64,000 nucleotides of DNA from an uncultured Desulfovibrio sp. (GCA_944327285.1 CALVHG010000001.1:1-64000), one strand, 5' to 3'; shown: positions 8,868 to 18,200, counted from the first letter of the stretch. Notes: generated from the sequence alone by a model not told the origin. Translations and numbers: made by a program.

Positions 8868-9218
8868 CTATCCCATGCCGGTTACAACTTCTGGCTGTTC
8901 AGGATGCTCCGCATCTTCTGAGGTAGGCAAAGAACTGCCCTCAGAGCTAACAATATCCAAAGAGGGCTCAGACAAGCTCTCGTCATTCTCGGAACAAAAC
9001 TGCCTGATCAGATAGGTCGGGATAATGATTCCCTCGTTCTTGAGGAGAGTACACAGTTCTTTGGGGCCATAGCCTTTTTTCAATGCCTTGCGCAGGTCAC
9101 TCTCCAGCAAAAGAGCCGCTTCCTGTCGCGTCTTGCGTTCTGTTTTTTCCGGCAAATCCTGAAGCATCCGCCTAGCCTTGTTTATCTGCTCCGGGCGAAT
9201 ATTGGCAAATCTGGCCAT
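8868..9218 (-). CDS. TraK-like oriT-associated protein (ICE copy)
   Basis: A protein of 116 residues that I match to the RP4 TraK family, the protein that binds oriT and is transcribed away from it on the side opposite traJ/traI. The layout here is the same: this gene, then oriT, then the MobC-like and relaxase genes pointing the other way. The conserved core is ALLLESDLRKALKKGYG followed by LLKNEGIIIPTYLI, closely parallel to EFLVNDIKKAMRQGYT...LLADAGLSIPLTKL in its paralogue at 59614. The C-terminal 40 residues are acidic and probably unstructured. The identification rests on position plus this core pattern. Confidence 0.6.
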   Translation of the reverse strand: MARFANIRPEQINKARRMLQDLPEKTERKTRQEAALLLESDLRKALKKGYGPKELCTLLKNEGIIIPTYLIRQFCSENDESLSEPSLDIVSSEGSSLPTSEDAEHPEQPEVVTGMG

Positions 9219-9311
9219 AACGCATTCCTCCTGTGGGCTTTGTCTGCCAGACTACCAGAAATTTACCCATGTATAAAAACAGGCCACTTCACGATAGGGG
9301 TTTTTCGAGGC

Positions 9312-9347
9312 AGGATGGTAGTTGTATTACACAACTACCATCCTGCC
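9312..9347 (+). other. oriT of the ICE (RP4/I-type nick region)
   Basis: A perfect 13-bp inverted repeat, GGATGGTAGTTGT (9313-9325) and ACAACTACCATCC (9331-9343), is followed immediately by TGCC. This creates ATCCTGCC, which matches the YATCCTG-Y nick consensus shared by IncP and IncI origins; cleavage is expected between G and C near 9345. It lies between the divergent TraK-like and MobC-like genes. The downstream CCTCTGGACTCCCG (9361-9374) is also conserved in the second oriT of the window. Confidence 0.75.
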
Positions 9348-9417
9348 AAAGGGCTTGCGCCCTCTGGACTCCCGGAATGCTCGGCGCTGCGCTTCTCGCA
9401 TTCCAAAGGCAAAAGGC

Positions 9418-9759
9418 ATGAAAGGCAAAAAAAGTAAGCACAAGCCCAAGGCCGACGCCTTGATCTCATTCCGCCTTACCTCAGAGCAACGAGGTGCTTT
9501 TCAAAGCCAAGTAGAGGTCACAGGTTTGTCCACTTCCGAATACATCCGCCGAAAGATTTTTGGCGGGCGTCCCCTTCTTGCCCGGACTGACGCTATGATG
9601 ATTCAGGAGTTGCGCCGTATTGGAGGATTGCTCAAGCATAACTTTGAAACTCTGCGGCAGGCCGGGGCCAATAAGATGATACTGGAGCAGCAGGAACAAA
9701 CCTTGCGTCTGCTGATTTCCGTCATCGAGAAGATGGGGATGCATAGCCATGATCGTTAA
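9418..9759 (+). CDS. mobC: MobC/TraJ-like relaxosome accessory protein
   Basis: A protein of 113 residues of the ribbon-helix-helix MobC/TraJ/NikA type, which binds the oriT repeat and recruits the relaxase. It has a basic N-terminus (KGKKSKHKPKAD), the DNA-binding strand and helix (ALISFRLTSEQRGAFQ), then EYIRRKIFGGRPLLARTD and the MobC signature ELRRIGGLLKH. The frame is open further upstream into the oriT region, but this ATG gives a start matching the paralogue at 59165. It overlaps the relaxase start by 11 bp, so both are probably translated together. Confidence 0.75.
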   Translation: MKGKKSKHKPKADALISFRLTSEQRGAFQSQVEVTGLSTSEYIRRKIFGGRPLLARTDAMMIQELRRIGGLLKHNFETLRQAGANKMILEQQEQTLRLLISVIEKMGMHSHDR

Positions 9760-11995
9760 AAAAGTTAAGCGCACATCTCCTAACAGACCGAAAGCATGGC
9801 AAATAGGCAACTTGGTGGACTACATCCGTTTTCCACACGACCGCAAACCACAGGAAAAGGTCGAGCATGCGGGAGGAAAAAATTTTCTGACATCGACACA
9901 TGTTGGGCAAAAGGTCGAGATGATCGCGCTGGCTCGTGAAAGCGTCCACAGCAAGATGCCAGTACAGCACTGGATTTTTTCCTGGCAGGAAGGAGAGCAG
10001 CCTACGCGAGAACAGGTTGACGAAATCGTGGATATTTTTTTAGCCGGGATGGAGCTGGAAGGACATCAGACTATCTACGCGCTACATCACAATACGGACA
10101 ATTATCATCTTCATATCGCTGTTAATCGCATGAACGCTGAGACAGGCAAGGTCATACAGCCGCATCGTGGCTTTGACATCGAAGAAGCCCATAAAATCCT
10201 TGCGCGTATTGAACATAAGCAGGGATGGCACAGTGAAAAAAATGCCCGCTACGTCATGCTGGAAAATGGAGAGATAGCCCAACGTCGCTCCCTTGTGCGG
10301 GACATAAAACCACGCGCTGGTGCACAGGATAGGGAGTGCGCTACTGGAGAGAAGTCAGCGCAACGTATCGCGCAGGAGCGGGGACATGCCATTATGCAAA
10401 ATGCCGCATCATGGGAGGAGATGCACGCACGGCTCGCGGAAGTCGGTTTGCGCTTCGAGAGAAAAGGTTCCGGGGCCGTCATCTGGGTAGGAGAGATTGC
10501 CGTAAAGGCTTCCTCGGTAGACAGGTCTTTCAGTTTGAAAAAATTGATCGGCAGATGGGGGCCGTTTATTGCGGGAACATATCCGGCACAGAAATCTCAT
10601 ACCCCGGAGCCTGTCAGTGCTGTTGTGACGAAAGAATGGCACGACTATCAACAGCATTGTGCCGAGATACAACAAGAAAAAGAGGACAAAAAATGGGCGG
10701 AAGCAGCTTTGCGGCAGCGTCAGAGGGAACAGAGACAAAGTGCTCTCTCCCGCCTTGCCCGCTATGGGGTATCTGTTTTGAACATTGCCCGGCATTGCTT
10801 GAAGGTGCAGCAGAAAAGGGAAAGGCTTTTGCTGCGCCGGAGCAGACAGATAAACAAATGGCGGAAGTTGCGCTTTGAAGCATGGCTGCGCGCCCAGGGG
10901 CTGAATCGGCAGGCCGCCATGTGGCGTCATCGTTCTGCCCTGGAGGAAAATAGACACACCCCCGCCCCCATACCGACGGCAGCCCCAGAGCCGAAAGGGC
11001 TTGCCGCTCTTGAAGCCTTCCAGCGCTATGCTGACGCCGTGGATGCGGATTGCTACCGCGTTACCTGCATCAGGATGGAACAGGACGGAGGAAAGAAGGC
11101 TTTTGTTCTCGACAAAAAAGGCGGTATCACACGAGGTTTTACGCCGGAGGAAGTTGCCAGGCATCTCCCGGAAATGCTCCGGCTCCAGCAGCGCGGCGAG
11201 AACATCTACTATACCCCCCTGTCCGAGAACAAGCACCATATTCTTGTGGATGATATGTCGGCAGAAAGCCTGATACGGCTGCAAAAGGATGGTTATCGTC
11301 CTGCGGTCATACTGGAAAGCTCGCCGGGAAACTTTCAATGCCTGCTAACGATTCCCAAATTGGGGAGCCGCTTTGACAAAGACGTGGGGAATCGTCTCAC
11401 CGAGCGGCTGAACCGGAAGTATGGCGACAAAAATATCTGCGGCTGCATTCACCCGCACCGTGCGCCGGGCTTTGAAAATCGCAAGCCGAAGCATCGTCGC
11501 GACGATGGAACCTATCCGGAAGTACGGCTGCTGTTTACGGAGAGACGCCAGTGCGGCAAGGCTCTCCTGCTTTCCCGCCGGATTGAAGGGGAGTACGTCG
11601 AGGCCGAAAAACAGAGCCAGACCACGCGCGTAAGACATTCATATCCTCAGAGCAGAGACCCCGGCGATGCCGTCTCCGCTTACTGGGCACACCTGGAAGA
11701 TATTCGCAGGCATTTGGCCATTGAGGATTACTCCCGCGTGGACGCCATGATTGCCCTGCGCCTTCGTGCCAATGGCCATAGCCATGATGCCGTCATGGGG
11801 GCCATATTTCATTGTGCTCCTGAAATTCGGGAAAAGCCTACTGGCAGGAACTGGAAGCGCTATGCCGAGCGCACAGCGGGATATGCTTTCGGTATGGCTG
11901 GAGACATTGCCCTGCAAAAAAATGAGCGCTATCGGGCTGCGTGGCTGAAAGTCGAGGGAAAGACGCGAGAGAGGGAAGCCATGCGGCACAGATAA
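9749..11995 (+). CDS. Relaxase with fused RepB-type primase domain
   Basis: A relaxase of 748 residues that nicks oriT and leads the strand into the recipient. The N-terminal relaxase domain contains the metal-binding motif ALHHNTDNYHLHIAVNRMN at about residues 112-128. A middle Arg-rich helical part follows. From about residue 430 there is a RepB-like primase domain, recognisable by HHILVDDMSAESLIRL, GYRPAVILESSPGNFQ and HRAPGFENRKPKHR, which could prime the complementary strand in the recipient. The last 120 residues (RRHLAIEDYSRVDAMIALRL to YAFGMAGDI) resemble the C-terminus of the second relaxase at 57226. No ICE integrase is linked to it. Confidence 0.85.
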   Translation: MIVKKVKRTSPNRPKAWQIGNLVDYIRFPHDRKPQEKVEHAGGKNFLTSTHVGQKVEMIALARESVHSKMPVQHWIFSWQEGEQPTREQVDEIVDIFLAGMELEGHQTIYALHHNTDNYHLHIAVNRMNAETGKVIQPHRGFDIEEAHKILARIEHKQGWHSEKNARYVMLENGEIAQRRSLVRDIKPRAGAQDRECATGEKSAQRIAQERGHAIMQNAASWEEMHARLAEVGLRFERKGSGAVIWVGEIAVKASSVDRSFSLKKLIGRWGPFIAGTYPAQKSHTPEPVSAVVTKEWHDYQQHCAEIQQEKEDKKWAEAALRQRQREQRQSALSRLARYGVSVLNIARHCLKVQQKRERLLLRRSRQINKWRKLRFEAWLRAQGLNRQAAMWRHRSALEENRHTPAPIPTAAPEPKGLAALEAFQRYADAVDADCYRVTCIRMEQDGGKKAFVLDKKGGITRGFTPEEVARHLPEMLRLQQRGENIYYTPLSENKHHILVDDMSAESLIRLQKDGYRPAVILESSPGNFQCLLTIPKLGSRFDKDVGNRLTERLNRKYGDKNICGCIHPHRAPGFENRKPKHRRDDGTYPEVRLLFTERRQCGKALLLSRRIEGEYVEAEKQSQTTRVRHSYPQSRDPGDAVSAYWAHLEDIRRHLAIEDYSRVDAMIALRLRANGHSHDAVMGAIFHCAPEIREKPTGRNWKRYAERTAGYAFGMAGDIALQKNERYRAAWLKVEGKTREREAMRHR

Positions 11996-12001
11996 CTCTG
12001 T

Positions 12002-12298
12002 CTACTTCCCTTCCTGCGCATCAAGATATGCTTCCAGTGCCGCCCGCACGACATCAACCTCCGAGCGCTCCTGTTCAAAAGCAAAGCGGCGCAGACGCTG
12101 ATTCAGGCCAACAGGCAAGGCAAAGGACTTGACTTTAACGGCCTCTCCCTTTGGTCTGCCAACGGGGCGTATTTCAGCTTTTTCCACAGGGGACTCTCCC
12201 GATGCCGCCGTGCCTGCATCCTCTGTTGGCTTAAAAAGTTCATTTACTTTCAAAGTATTGCCCTCGATACGGTGCTTTCCTCGTTCGCCAAGGCCCAT
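12002..12298 (-). CDS. Ribbon-helix-helix partner of ParA
   Basis: A protein of 98 residues encoded directly behind ParA. The C-terminal half is a likely ribbon-helix-helix DNA-binding domain (VKVKSFALPVGLNQRLRRFAFEQ...VVRAALEAYLDAQ). The N-terminal half is short and flexible, as in small CopG-like ParB/ParG partners that bind the centromere and stimulate ParA. The start is preceded by GGAGAT. The gene is convergent with the relaxase, only 6 bp from its stop codon. Confidence 0.6.
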   Translation of the reverse strand: MGLGERGKHRIEGNTLKVNELFKPTEDAGTAASGESPVEKAEIRPVGRPKGEAVKVKSFALPVGLNQRLRRFAFEQERSEVDVVRAALEAYLDAQEGK

Positions 12299-12356
12299 AT
12301 TCCTATCTCCATATTTTCATATATTGCTATTATTATTTTTTAATATAGAAAAATAA

Positions 12357-13112
12357 TCATATTTTTCTTGTGCGTGCAAGGAACTCGTTGGCAAGAGCTC
12401 CGTAATCCTGTGCGCCAAAGGACTTCGCCCGGTACTCAAAAATGCTCTTGCCATTACTAGGCGCTTCGGCCAAGGCGACATTGTCGCGGATGCAGGTAGA
12501 GAACAGCATGTCCCCCAAACTTTCCCGCAGTCCCTCGGCCACATCCCGATTCAGGGACTTACGCTTATCATAAAAAGTCAGGAGAACCCCCAGAAGAGAC
12601 AGCGATGGATTGAGGGCCTCCCGCACGCTTTGCATCGTCTGCTGGATCAGTTCCAGCCCCGCCAGCGCATAATATTCTGCCTGAACCGGAATCAGCAGGC
12701 TGTGCGCTGCGGTCAGGGCGTTGACGGTCAACAGCCCCAGCGAAGGAGGACAGTCAAGCAGGATGTAGTCATAATCGAGATCCAGCAAAGCTTTTTTAAG
12801 CAGGTTTTCCCGTCCCATACGCGTTGCAAAGGCCAATTCGGCCACAGCAAGATCCCGCGACGCCGGGAGAAGATGTAACGTATTGGACAGAGGGAATACT
12901 GCCTCCGGGACAGCTCTGTCTCCTGCCATGACTTCGTAGGAAGACGCTTGGACATCGGTAGAAGCCAGTCCGCAGGCATCCGTCAGATTTCCCTGGGCAT
13001 CGAGATCGACCAACAGGGTTTTCATCTGGCGGCTCAGGGCCATTCCCAGATTGTGCACTGTGGTGGTCTTGCCAACGCCCCCTTTCTGATTTGCAACCGC
13101 GCAAACATGCAT
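12357..13112 (-). CDS. parA: ParA family partition ATPase
   Basis: A partition ATPase of 251 residues that would position an extrachromosomal form of the element. It has the deviant Walker A NQKGGVGKTTTVHN at residues 8-21, the Walker A' LLVDLDAQGN and the Walker B region YDYILLDCPPSLG near residue 115, all intact. There is no N-terminal helix-turn-helix extension, so it is the small type Ib/Soj-like form. The start follows AGGAGG. With the ribbon-helix-helix partner it forms a two-gene leftward operon; a centromere may lie in the AT-rich region upstream. ParA in an ICE is consistent with a stable excised circle. Confidence 0.85.
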   Translation of the reverse strand: MHVCAVANQKGGVGKTTTVHNLGMALSRQMKTLLVDLDAQGNLTDACGLASTDVQASSYEVMAGDRAVPEAVFPLSNTLHLLPASRDLAVAELAFATRMGRENLLKKALLDLDYDYILLDCPPSLGLLTVNALTAAHSLLIPVQAEYYALAGLELIQQTMQSVREALNPSLSLLGVLLTFYDKRKSLNRDVAEGLRESLGDMLFSTCIRDNVALAEAPSNGKSIFEYRAKSFGAQDYGALANEFLARTRKI

Positions 13113-13367
13113 AGCGCACCTCCTATTTTATATAAAAATATATCTATATTAAAATTTTTTCATGTCAATATTTTTTCATATGGAAATATTAAAAAGCAGT
13201 TTCCAAGTCCTAGAAAAATCACCGTCTCCCCGTCCACACAAAAATCTTCTTAGACGTAATATCAGTTTCCCCTTCCCGACAGTCGGTATTTTCTCCCTGC
13301 TTTCCTTGGCCTGCCGAATAGGGTATACAAAGGTTTCTTCAAGATTTTTCAGGAGTTCCGGCAATCC
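13113..13367. other. AT-rich divergent intergenic region, possible partition site or promoters
   Basis: This 255-bp gap separates the leftward parA operon from the rightward defence operon. The part next to parA is very AT-rich and contains AATATT (13169-13174) and an AAATATT copy (13184-13190) flanking CATATGG, a loose inverted repeat that could be part of a centromere or operator. The gap should contain both divergent promoters. I cannot define either precisely. Confidence 0.35.
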
Positions 13368-16300
13368 ATGAAAATTATTGACAATATCAATATTCTTCTT
13401 GGCGATGACCTCAAAAAAGCACTTGGAAGAAAGGGCCGCCTAAAAATAGCGGCTTCCTGTTTCTCCATGTACGCCTATGAGGCATTATGCAAGGAACTCA
13501 AGCACCTGGAAGCCTTTGAGTTCATATTTACAGAGCCGACATTTGTACCGGACGAGGCCGCAGGCAAGATCAAAAAAGAGCGGCGTGAATTTTTTATTCC
13601 CCGGCAGCATCGGGAAAGCAGTCTGTATGGCACGGAATTTGAGATACAATTACGCAACAAGCTGACGCAACGGGCCATTGCCCGGGAGTGCGCTGACTGG
13701 CTCCGGCGCAAAGCCACGTTTCGATCCAACCGGACACAGGCTCCCATGCAGCAATTTGCCTGCGTGTCATCCCCGGAAGGAGAGACTGTCTACTGCGGCA
13801 TTCAGGGATTCACGGCTGTAGAGCTTGGCTATCAGAAAGACAATGCCGTCTCCCGCATGATCAACTGTCTGGAGGAACAGCCCTTCACATCAACCTATCT
13901 TGCCCTGTTTGACCAGATTTGGAACAACGCCGACCAGCTCCAGGACGTGACGGAAACAGTCTGCGACCATATCGCTTCCGTCTACACGGAGAATGCGCCA
14001 GAACGCATCTATTTTTTGATACTGTACCATATTTTCCGGGAATTTCTGGAAGATGTGGATGAGGACGTGCTGCCCAACGACAGGACAGGCTATCAGGATA
14101 CCCTTGTCTGGCAAAAGCTGTTCAATTACCAGCGCGATGCCGCCACAGGGATCATCAACAAGCTGGAGACTTACAACGGCTGCATCCTGGCGGACAGTGT
14201 GGGCCTTGGCAAAACCTTCACGGCCCTGGCTGTCATCAAGTATTACGAGTTGCGCAACAAGTCCGTGCTGGTGCTGTGCCCCAAAAAGCTGGCTGAAAAC
14301 TGGGTGACGTATACGCAGAACCTCAAGACAAACATCCTGCTGAAAGACCGCTTCAATTACGACGTCCTGTTTCACACAGACCTTTCGCGCACCTCAGGCC
14401 AGACGCTCGGCATCGATCTGGGCAAGCTCAACTGGGGCAATTATGACCTTGTCGTCATTGATGAATCACACAATTTCCGTAACAACGACGTCTACAAGGA
14501 CAAAGAAACACGCTACCAGCGCCTGATGCGCCGTGTTATCCGGGACGGGGTCAAGACCCGGGTCCTCATGCTTTCCGCCACCCCGGTGAACAACCGCTTT
14601 ACGGATCTGCGCAACCAGCTGGCCCTTGCCTATGAAGGACACTCCGCGCAATTGAGCGACAAATTGCGCAGCACGCGCAGCATCGAAGAGATTTTCCGTC
14701 AGGCACAGACTGCCTTCAATGCCTGGTCGCGCCTCCCCCCGGAGGAGCGTACCTCACAGGCCATTCTGGATAGCCTGGACTATGACTTTTTCGAGCTGCT
14801 GGACAGCGTGACCATCGCCCGTTCCCGCAAGCACATCCAGACCTTTTATGATACCCGCGATATCGGTTCTTTCCCGGAGCGCCTCAAGCCCCTGTCCTAC
14901 CGTTGTCCCCTCACGGCCCGGGCGGACGTCCCGGACTTCAATACGATCTTCAAGGAACTTTCCCAGCTGAAGCTGGCGGTATACGCGCCGCTGAACTATC
15001 TGCTGCCAAGCCGTATCGCCAAATATGAGGCGATGTACGATACCCGCCTGGGAGGAAAAAAGGTGCTGCGTCAGGCGGACCGCGAGCGCAGCCTGCAAGC
15101 CCTGATGACCACGAACCTCCTCAAGCGGCTGGAAAGTTCCGTGGAAGCCTTCCGCCTGACCCTGGGGGCACTGCTGCAAAACTGCGAACAGGCGCTGGAA
15201 CGGGTCAGCGCCTTCCGCCAGAACGGCAAAGCCAGTTTTTCCACTGAATGGCACGCTGATACCTGGGAAGAGGATGAAGAACTGGCAGGTTTTTCGGATG
15301 CGGCTGTCACCGGAGGCAAGATCAGCATCAATCTGGCGGATATGGATACGCTTTCCTGGGAGCAGGACCTTGCCGCGGATCAGGGCCGCCTTGCGGGGCT
15401 TCTTGCGCTGATGCGGGAGGTATCGCCCGGCGACGACAGCAAGCTGCAACATTTGCGGCAACTGATAACGGCTAAAATGGCTCACCCCATCAATGGCCAC
15501 GGAGAGACAGGAAACAAAAAAGTCCTTGTCTTTACGGCGTTTGCGGATACAGCCCGTTATCTGTATACCCAGCTTGCTCCCCTTGTCCGGGAACAGGGAG
15601 CGCACTGTGCGCTGATCACAGGTCAGGGGGCGCCCAAATCCACCGTAAAGAAGGCCTACGGTTTTTCAGAGCTGCTGACGCTTTTTGCACCGCAGGCCAA
15701 GAGCAAGGCGCTTTTGCTGCCGGAGGAGCCTGCCGAAATAGACGTGCTCATTGCCACGGACTGCCTTTCCGAAGGCCAGAACCTGCAGGATTGCGACTAT
15801 CTGGTGAATTACGACATCCACTGGAATCCTGTGCGCATCATCCAGCGCTTTGGCCGCATAGACCGTATCGGCTCTCCCAACGCCTGCATCCAGCTGGTCA
15901 ACTACTGGCCCGACATGACGCTGGATGAATACATCCGCCTGAAAGAACGGGTGGAAAGCCGCATGGTCATCGCGGATATCACGGCCACGGGCGACGACAA
16001 CGTACTGACTGCCAAAAGCACGGACGTGGCCTACCGGCGGGAGCAGCTGCGCCGTTTGCAGGAAGAAGTCATCGAGATGGAGGACGTCAGGACAGGCGTT
16101 TCCATCACGGATCTGGGGCTCAATGATTTCCGCATGGACCTGCTGCACTATATCAAGGCCCAGGGGGACCCGGGGCAGGCGCCACGAGGTCTGCACGCCG
16201 TGGTCCCGGCCCGGCCGGAAACAGGTCTTTTGCCCGGGGTGATCTTTGCCCTGCGCAATCTCAATGAAGGGGTGCGCATCCAGCGGCAAAACCGCCTGCA

Positions 16301-16631
16301 TCCCTATTATCTGCTCTATGTGGGAGAGGACGGCAGCGTGCTGGCCGCCCATACGGAAGTCAAAAAACTGCTGGATGTGCTGCGTGCCGCCTGCAAGGGA
16401 CAGGGCGAGCCTCTGCGGGAGGTGTGCCGCGTGTTCAATGAGCGCACGGATGAAGGCCGGGACATGGCCCCCTATTCCCGTCTGCTCAATGCGGCCATCC
16501 AGTCCCTGGTGGAGAGCAAGGAAGAAAGCGATCTGGACAGCCTCTTTTCCGGGGGGCGGACCAGCGCGCTGGTGGATACCATTTCCGGGCTCAATGATTT
16601 TGAACTGCTGGCCTTCCTGGTGGTGATCTGA
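13368..16631 (+). CDS. SNF2/superfamily 2 helicase with degenerate PLD-like N-terminus
   Basis: An ATP-dependent helicase/translocase of 1,087 residues that opens the defence operon. Motif I is ADSVGLGKTFTAL near residue 275, motif II is VVIDESHNFRN near 363 and motif III is LMLSATPVNN near 403. The second RecA lobe carries LVFTAFADTARYLY, IATDCLSEGQNLQ and QRFGRIDRIG near 830. The first 170 residues resemble the phospholipase D-like domain of related helicases, but the HxKx4D signature is not present (the equivalent stretch reads APMQQFACVSSPEG), so that domain is probably not catalytic. The stop overlaps the DUF4391 start as TGATG. It probably remodels or translocates on DNA for the type III system behind it. 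Confidence 0.8.
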   Translation: MKIIDNINILLGDDLKKALGRKGRLKIAASCFSMYAYEALCKELKHLEAFEFIFTEPTFVPDEAAGKIKKERREFFIPRQHRESSLYGTEFEIQLRNKLTQRAIARECADWLRRKATFRSNRTQAPMQQFACVSSPEGETVYCGIQGFTAVELGYQKDNAVSRMINCLEEQPFTSTYLALFDQIWNNADQLQDVTETVCDHIASVYTENAPERIYFLILYHIFREFLEDVDEDVLPNDRTGYQDTLVWQKLFNYQRDAATGIINKLETYNGCILADSVGLGKTFTALAVIKYYELRNKSVLVLCPKKLAENWVTYTQNLKTNILLKDRFNYDVLFHTDLSRTSGQTLGIDLGKLNWGNYDLVVIDESHNFRNNDVYKDKETRYQRLMRRVIRDGVKTRVLMLSATPVNNRFTDLRNQLALAYEGHSAQLSDKLRSTRSIEEIFRQAQTAFNAWSRLPPEERTSQAILDSLDYDFFELLDSVTIARSRKHIQTFYDTRDIGSFPERLKPLSYRCPLTARADVPDFNTIFKELSQLKLAVYAPLNYLLPSRIAKYEAMYDTRLGGKKVLRQADRERSLQALMTTNLLKRLESSVEAFRLTLGALLQNCEQALERVSAFRQNGKASFSTEWHADTWEEDEELAGFSDAAVTGGKISINLADMDTLSWEQDLAADQGRLAGLLALMREVSPGDDSKLQHLRQLITAKMAHPINGHGETGNKKVLVFTAFADTARYLYTQLAPLVREQGAHCALITGQGAPKSTVKKAYGFSELLTLFAPQAKSKALLLPEEPAEIDVLIATDCLSEGQNLQDCDYLVNYDIHWNPVRIIQRFGRIDRIGSPNACIQLVNYWPDMTLDEYIRLKERVESRMVIADITATGDDNVLTAKSTDVAYRREQLRRLQEEVIEMEDVRTGVSITDLGLNDFRMDLLHYIKAQGDPGQAPRGLHAVVPARPETGLLPGVIFALRNLNEGVRIQRQNRLHPYYLLYVGEDGSVLAAHTEVKKLLDVLRAACKGQGEPLREVCRVFNERTDEGRDMAPYSRLLNAAIQSLVESKEESDLDSLFSGGRTSALVDTISGLNDFELLAFLVVI

Positions 16632-17296
16632 TGCCGTTTTTTTGTTATCCTGCGGCGGCCCTTTTCGGGCGCACCCTGCCCAAGAACAAAATCTATGAGC
16701 GGACCAACGTCACACCACGCCTGCGCCAGCTTTTTGTGGAACAGGTGGATGCCATCATCTGGCAGTACAAACTGGCCCCGGAGACCATCAACCTGCGCCC
16801 CACAGCCGCAGTGCCGGAGATCCAGATATTCCGCATCCGCCTCCGGGGCAGTGAGCTTGCCGAGGATATCCTGCACTGCCTGGATACAGCCATCCCTTCC
16901 CCCCTGCTGTTTGAACTGGAATGGGAAAAGCGCGTGCAGGTGCGGGCCTGTTTCAAGCAGGCCACCGCACCGGAAAAGGCCGGGGGCTACTTCTGCTCCG
17001 CCTGGCATGAGGCCGGCACCCCGCGCCGGCCCTTGCCGCTTGTGCTGGATATGGAAGCTCTTTATGCTGCCTTGCTGGAACCATTGGCGCCGTGGCCGCG
17101 CCGCGGGCATGAAGCCCTTCCGCAATGGATGCAGCGCCTGGAAGCCATTGCCGACTGTGAACGCCAGATGGCCCGTCTGGAAGCCCGCCTGCGCCGGGAA
17201 AAGCAGTTCAACAAAAAGATTCCCCTGAATCGGGAAATGAACGCTTTAAAGAATAGCCACAAAAACATGTGCTTTGGTGACGTACATGGCAAATAA
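16631..17296 (+). CDS. DUF4391 domain protein
   Basis: A protein of 221 residues of the DUF4391 family, which is regularly encoded between such a helicase and a type III methyltransferase; its biochemical role is not known. The family core is PKNKIYERTNVTPRLRQLFV, then WQYKLAPETINL and EIQIFRIRLR in the N-terminal half. The last ten residues after LNREMNALK look unlike the usual helical end, which coincides with the start of the AT-rich gene behind it. Start and stop both overlap the neighbours, indicating one translationally coupled operon. Confidence 0.75.
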   Translation: MPFFCYPAAALFGRTLPKNKIYERTNVTPRLRQLFVEQVDAIIWQYKLAPETINLRPTAAVPEIQIFRIRLRGSELAEDILHCLDTAIPSPLLFELEWEKRVQVRACFKQATAPEKAGGYFCSAWHEAGTPRRPLPLVLDMEALYAALLEPLAPWPRRGHEALPQWMQRLEAIADCERQMARLEARLRREKQFNKKIPLNREMNALKNSHKNMCFGDVHGK

Positions 17297-18200
17297 TTTT
17301 CCTTGGGATGATAAAAATTTTATAGCAGAATATTGGCTGCGGGATCATAGAGCAGCACAACAAAAAATTTTTGATCGTGAGTGCGTACAAAAGCTGAAAA
17401 TATTTTTCTCAGCCAATCAGGTATTATATTACGGACATATGGCTCTGGTAAAGCTGAAAGAGCTGTTCGTAACTACTGATCATAAAAAATATGCTTCTGA
17501 TAATAAACTTTGTCTGGAATTTCAAACAGAAGCGAACTTCTTGCTCTTTGCATTTTTACAGATTGTTACACCGTATCGTGATATCATAAAAAAATCCGGC
17601 TGTTTTACCAAGAAAGAAATCAATTACTACTTCTTTAAAAATGGTCAGGCTGATTTTTTTCAGTCGCTTCGCAATTTTCAAACACATTGCGCTATTCCTG
17701 TTTTTCCATGGCAGGTGCATAAAAATTTTGCAACTGGAGCAACCTATCTTGACATTCATACAAGCGAACAGCTTGTTGATAGTATCGTTGATTATGCGGA
17801 AAGCGATCAAAATAAATATAAATCTTTCCAAAGCGGCGGGCTCGATTTTCTTAACGAAAACAAACAAACCCCGATATATATTCTTGAAAATGATTTTCTA
17901 AATTCCCTTTTATCGATACACAAAATTTTTTATGACAGATTGATCAGCACATACGGCAGTGATCTTGATGAATGCGAACACTATCTCAAGCGCGGGGAAG
18001 ATTATTTTATTTCTTGTCTTAAAGCGGCCTTAAAATCCATAAAATCTGACTTGCCAGAACATAGTCATGATACGGAACAAAACAGATTTCCGCATTTATT
18101 AAGACATTTAGGGGGAGTACCGCACTTCACTCCCCAATGCCCAGAAAAAATTTTTGGTGATCACGCAGAAGAGCAGGAGAAGAAATCATGCAAAAACTGA
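17286..18200 (+). CDS. Unknown AT-rich protein inside the type III defence operon
   Basis: A protein of 304 residues that I do not recognise. It is helical, rich in aromatic residues (Phe/Tyr/Trp) and in Lys/Asn, has no signal peptide and no clear membrane segment. Its reading frame is markedly AT-rich, while the genes on both sides are GC-rich, so it was probably acquired separately. The ATG overlaps the DUF4391 stop by 11 bp (GGTGA eight bases upstream), and its end overlaps the Mod start by 13 bp, so it is fully integrated in the operon. Visible segments include VHKNFATGATYLDIHTSEQL and LLSIHKIFYDRLI. An accessory or effector role in defence is only inferred from the position. Confidence 0.75.
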   Translation: MANNFPWDDKNFIAEYWLRDHRAAQQKIFDRECVQKLKIFFSANQVLYYGHMALVKLKELFVTTDHKKYASDNKLCLEFQTEANFLLFAFLQIVTPYRDIIKKSGCFTKKEINYYFFKNGQADFFQSLRNFQTHCAIPVFPWQVHKNFATGATYLDIHTSEQLVDSIVDYAESDQNKYKSFQSGGLDFLNENKQTPIYILENDFLNSLLSIHKIFYDRLISTYGSDLDECEHYLKRGEDYFISCLKAALKSIKSDLPEHSHDTEQNRFPHLLRHLGGVPHFTPQCPEKIFGDHAEEQEKKSCKN

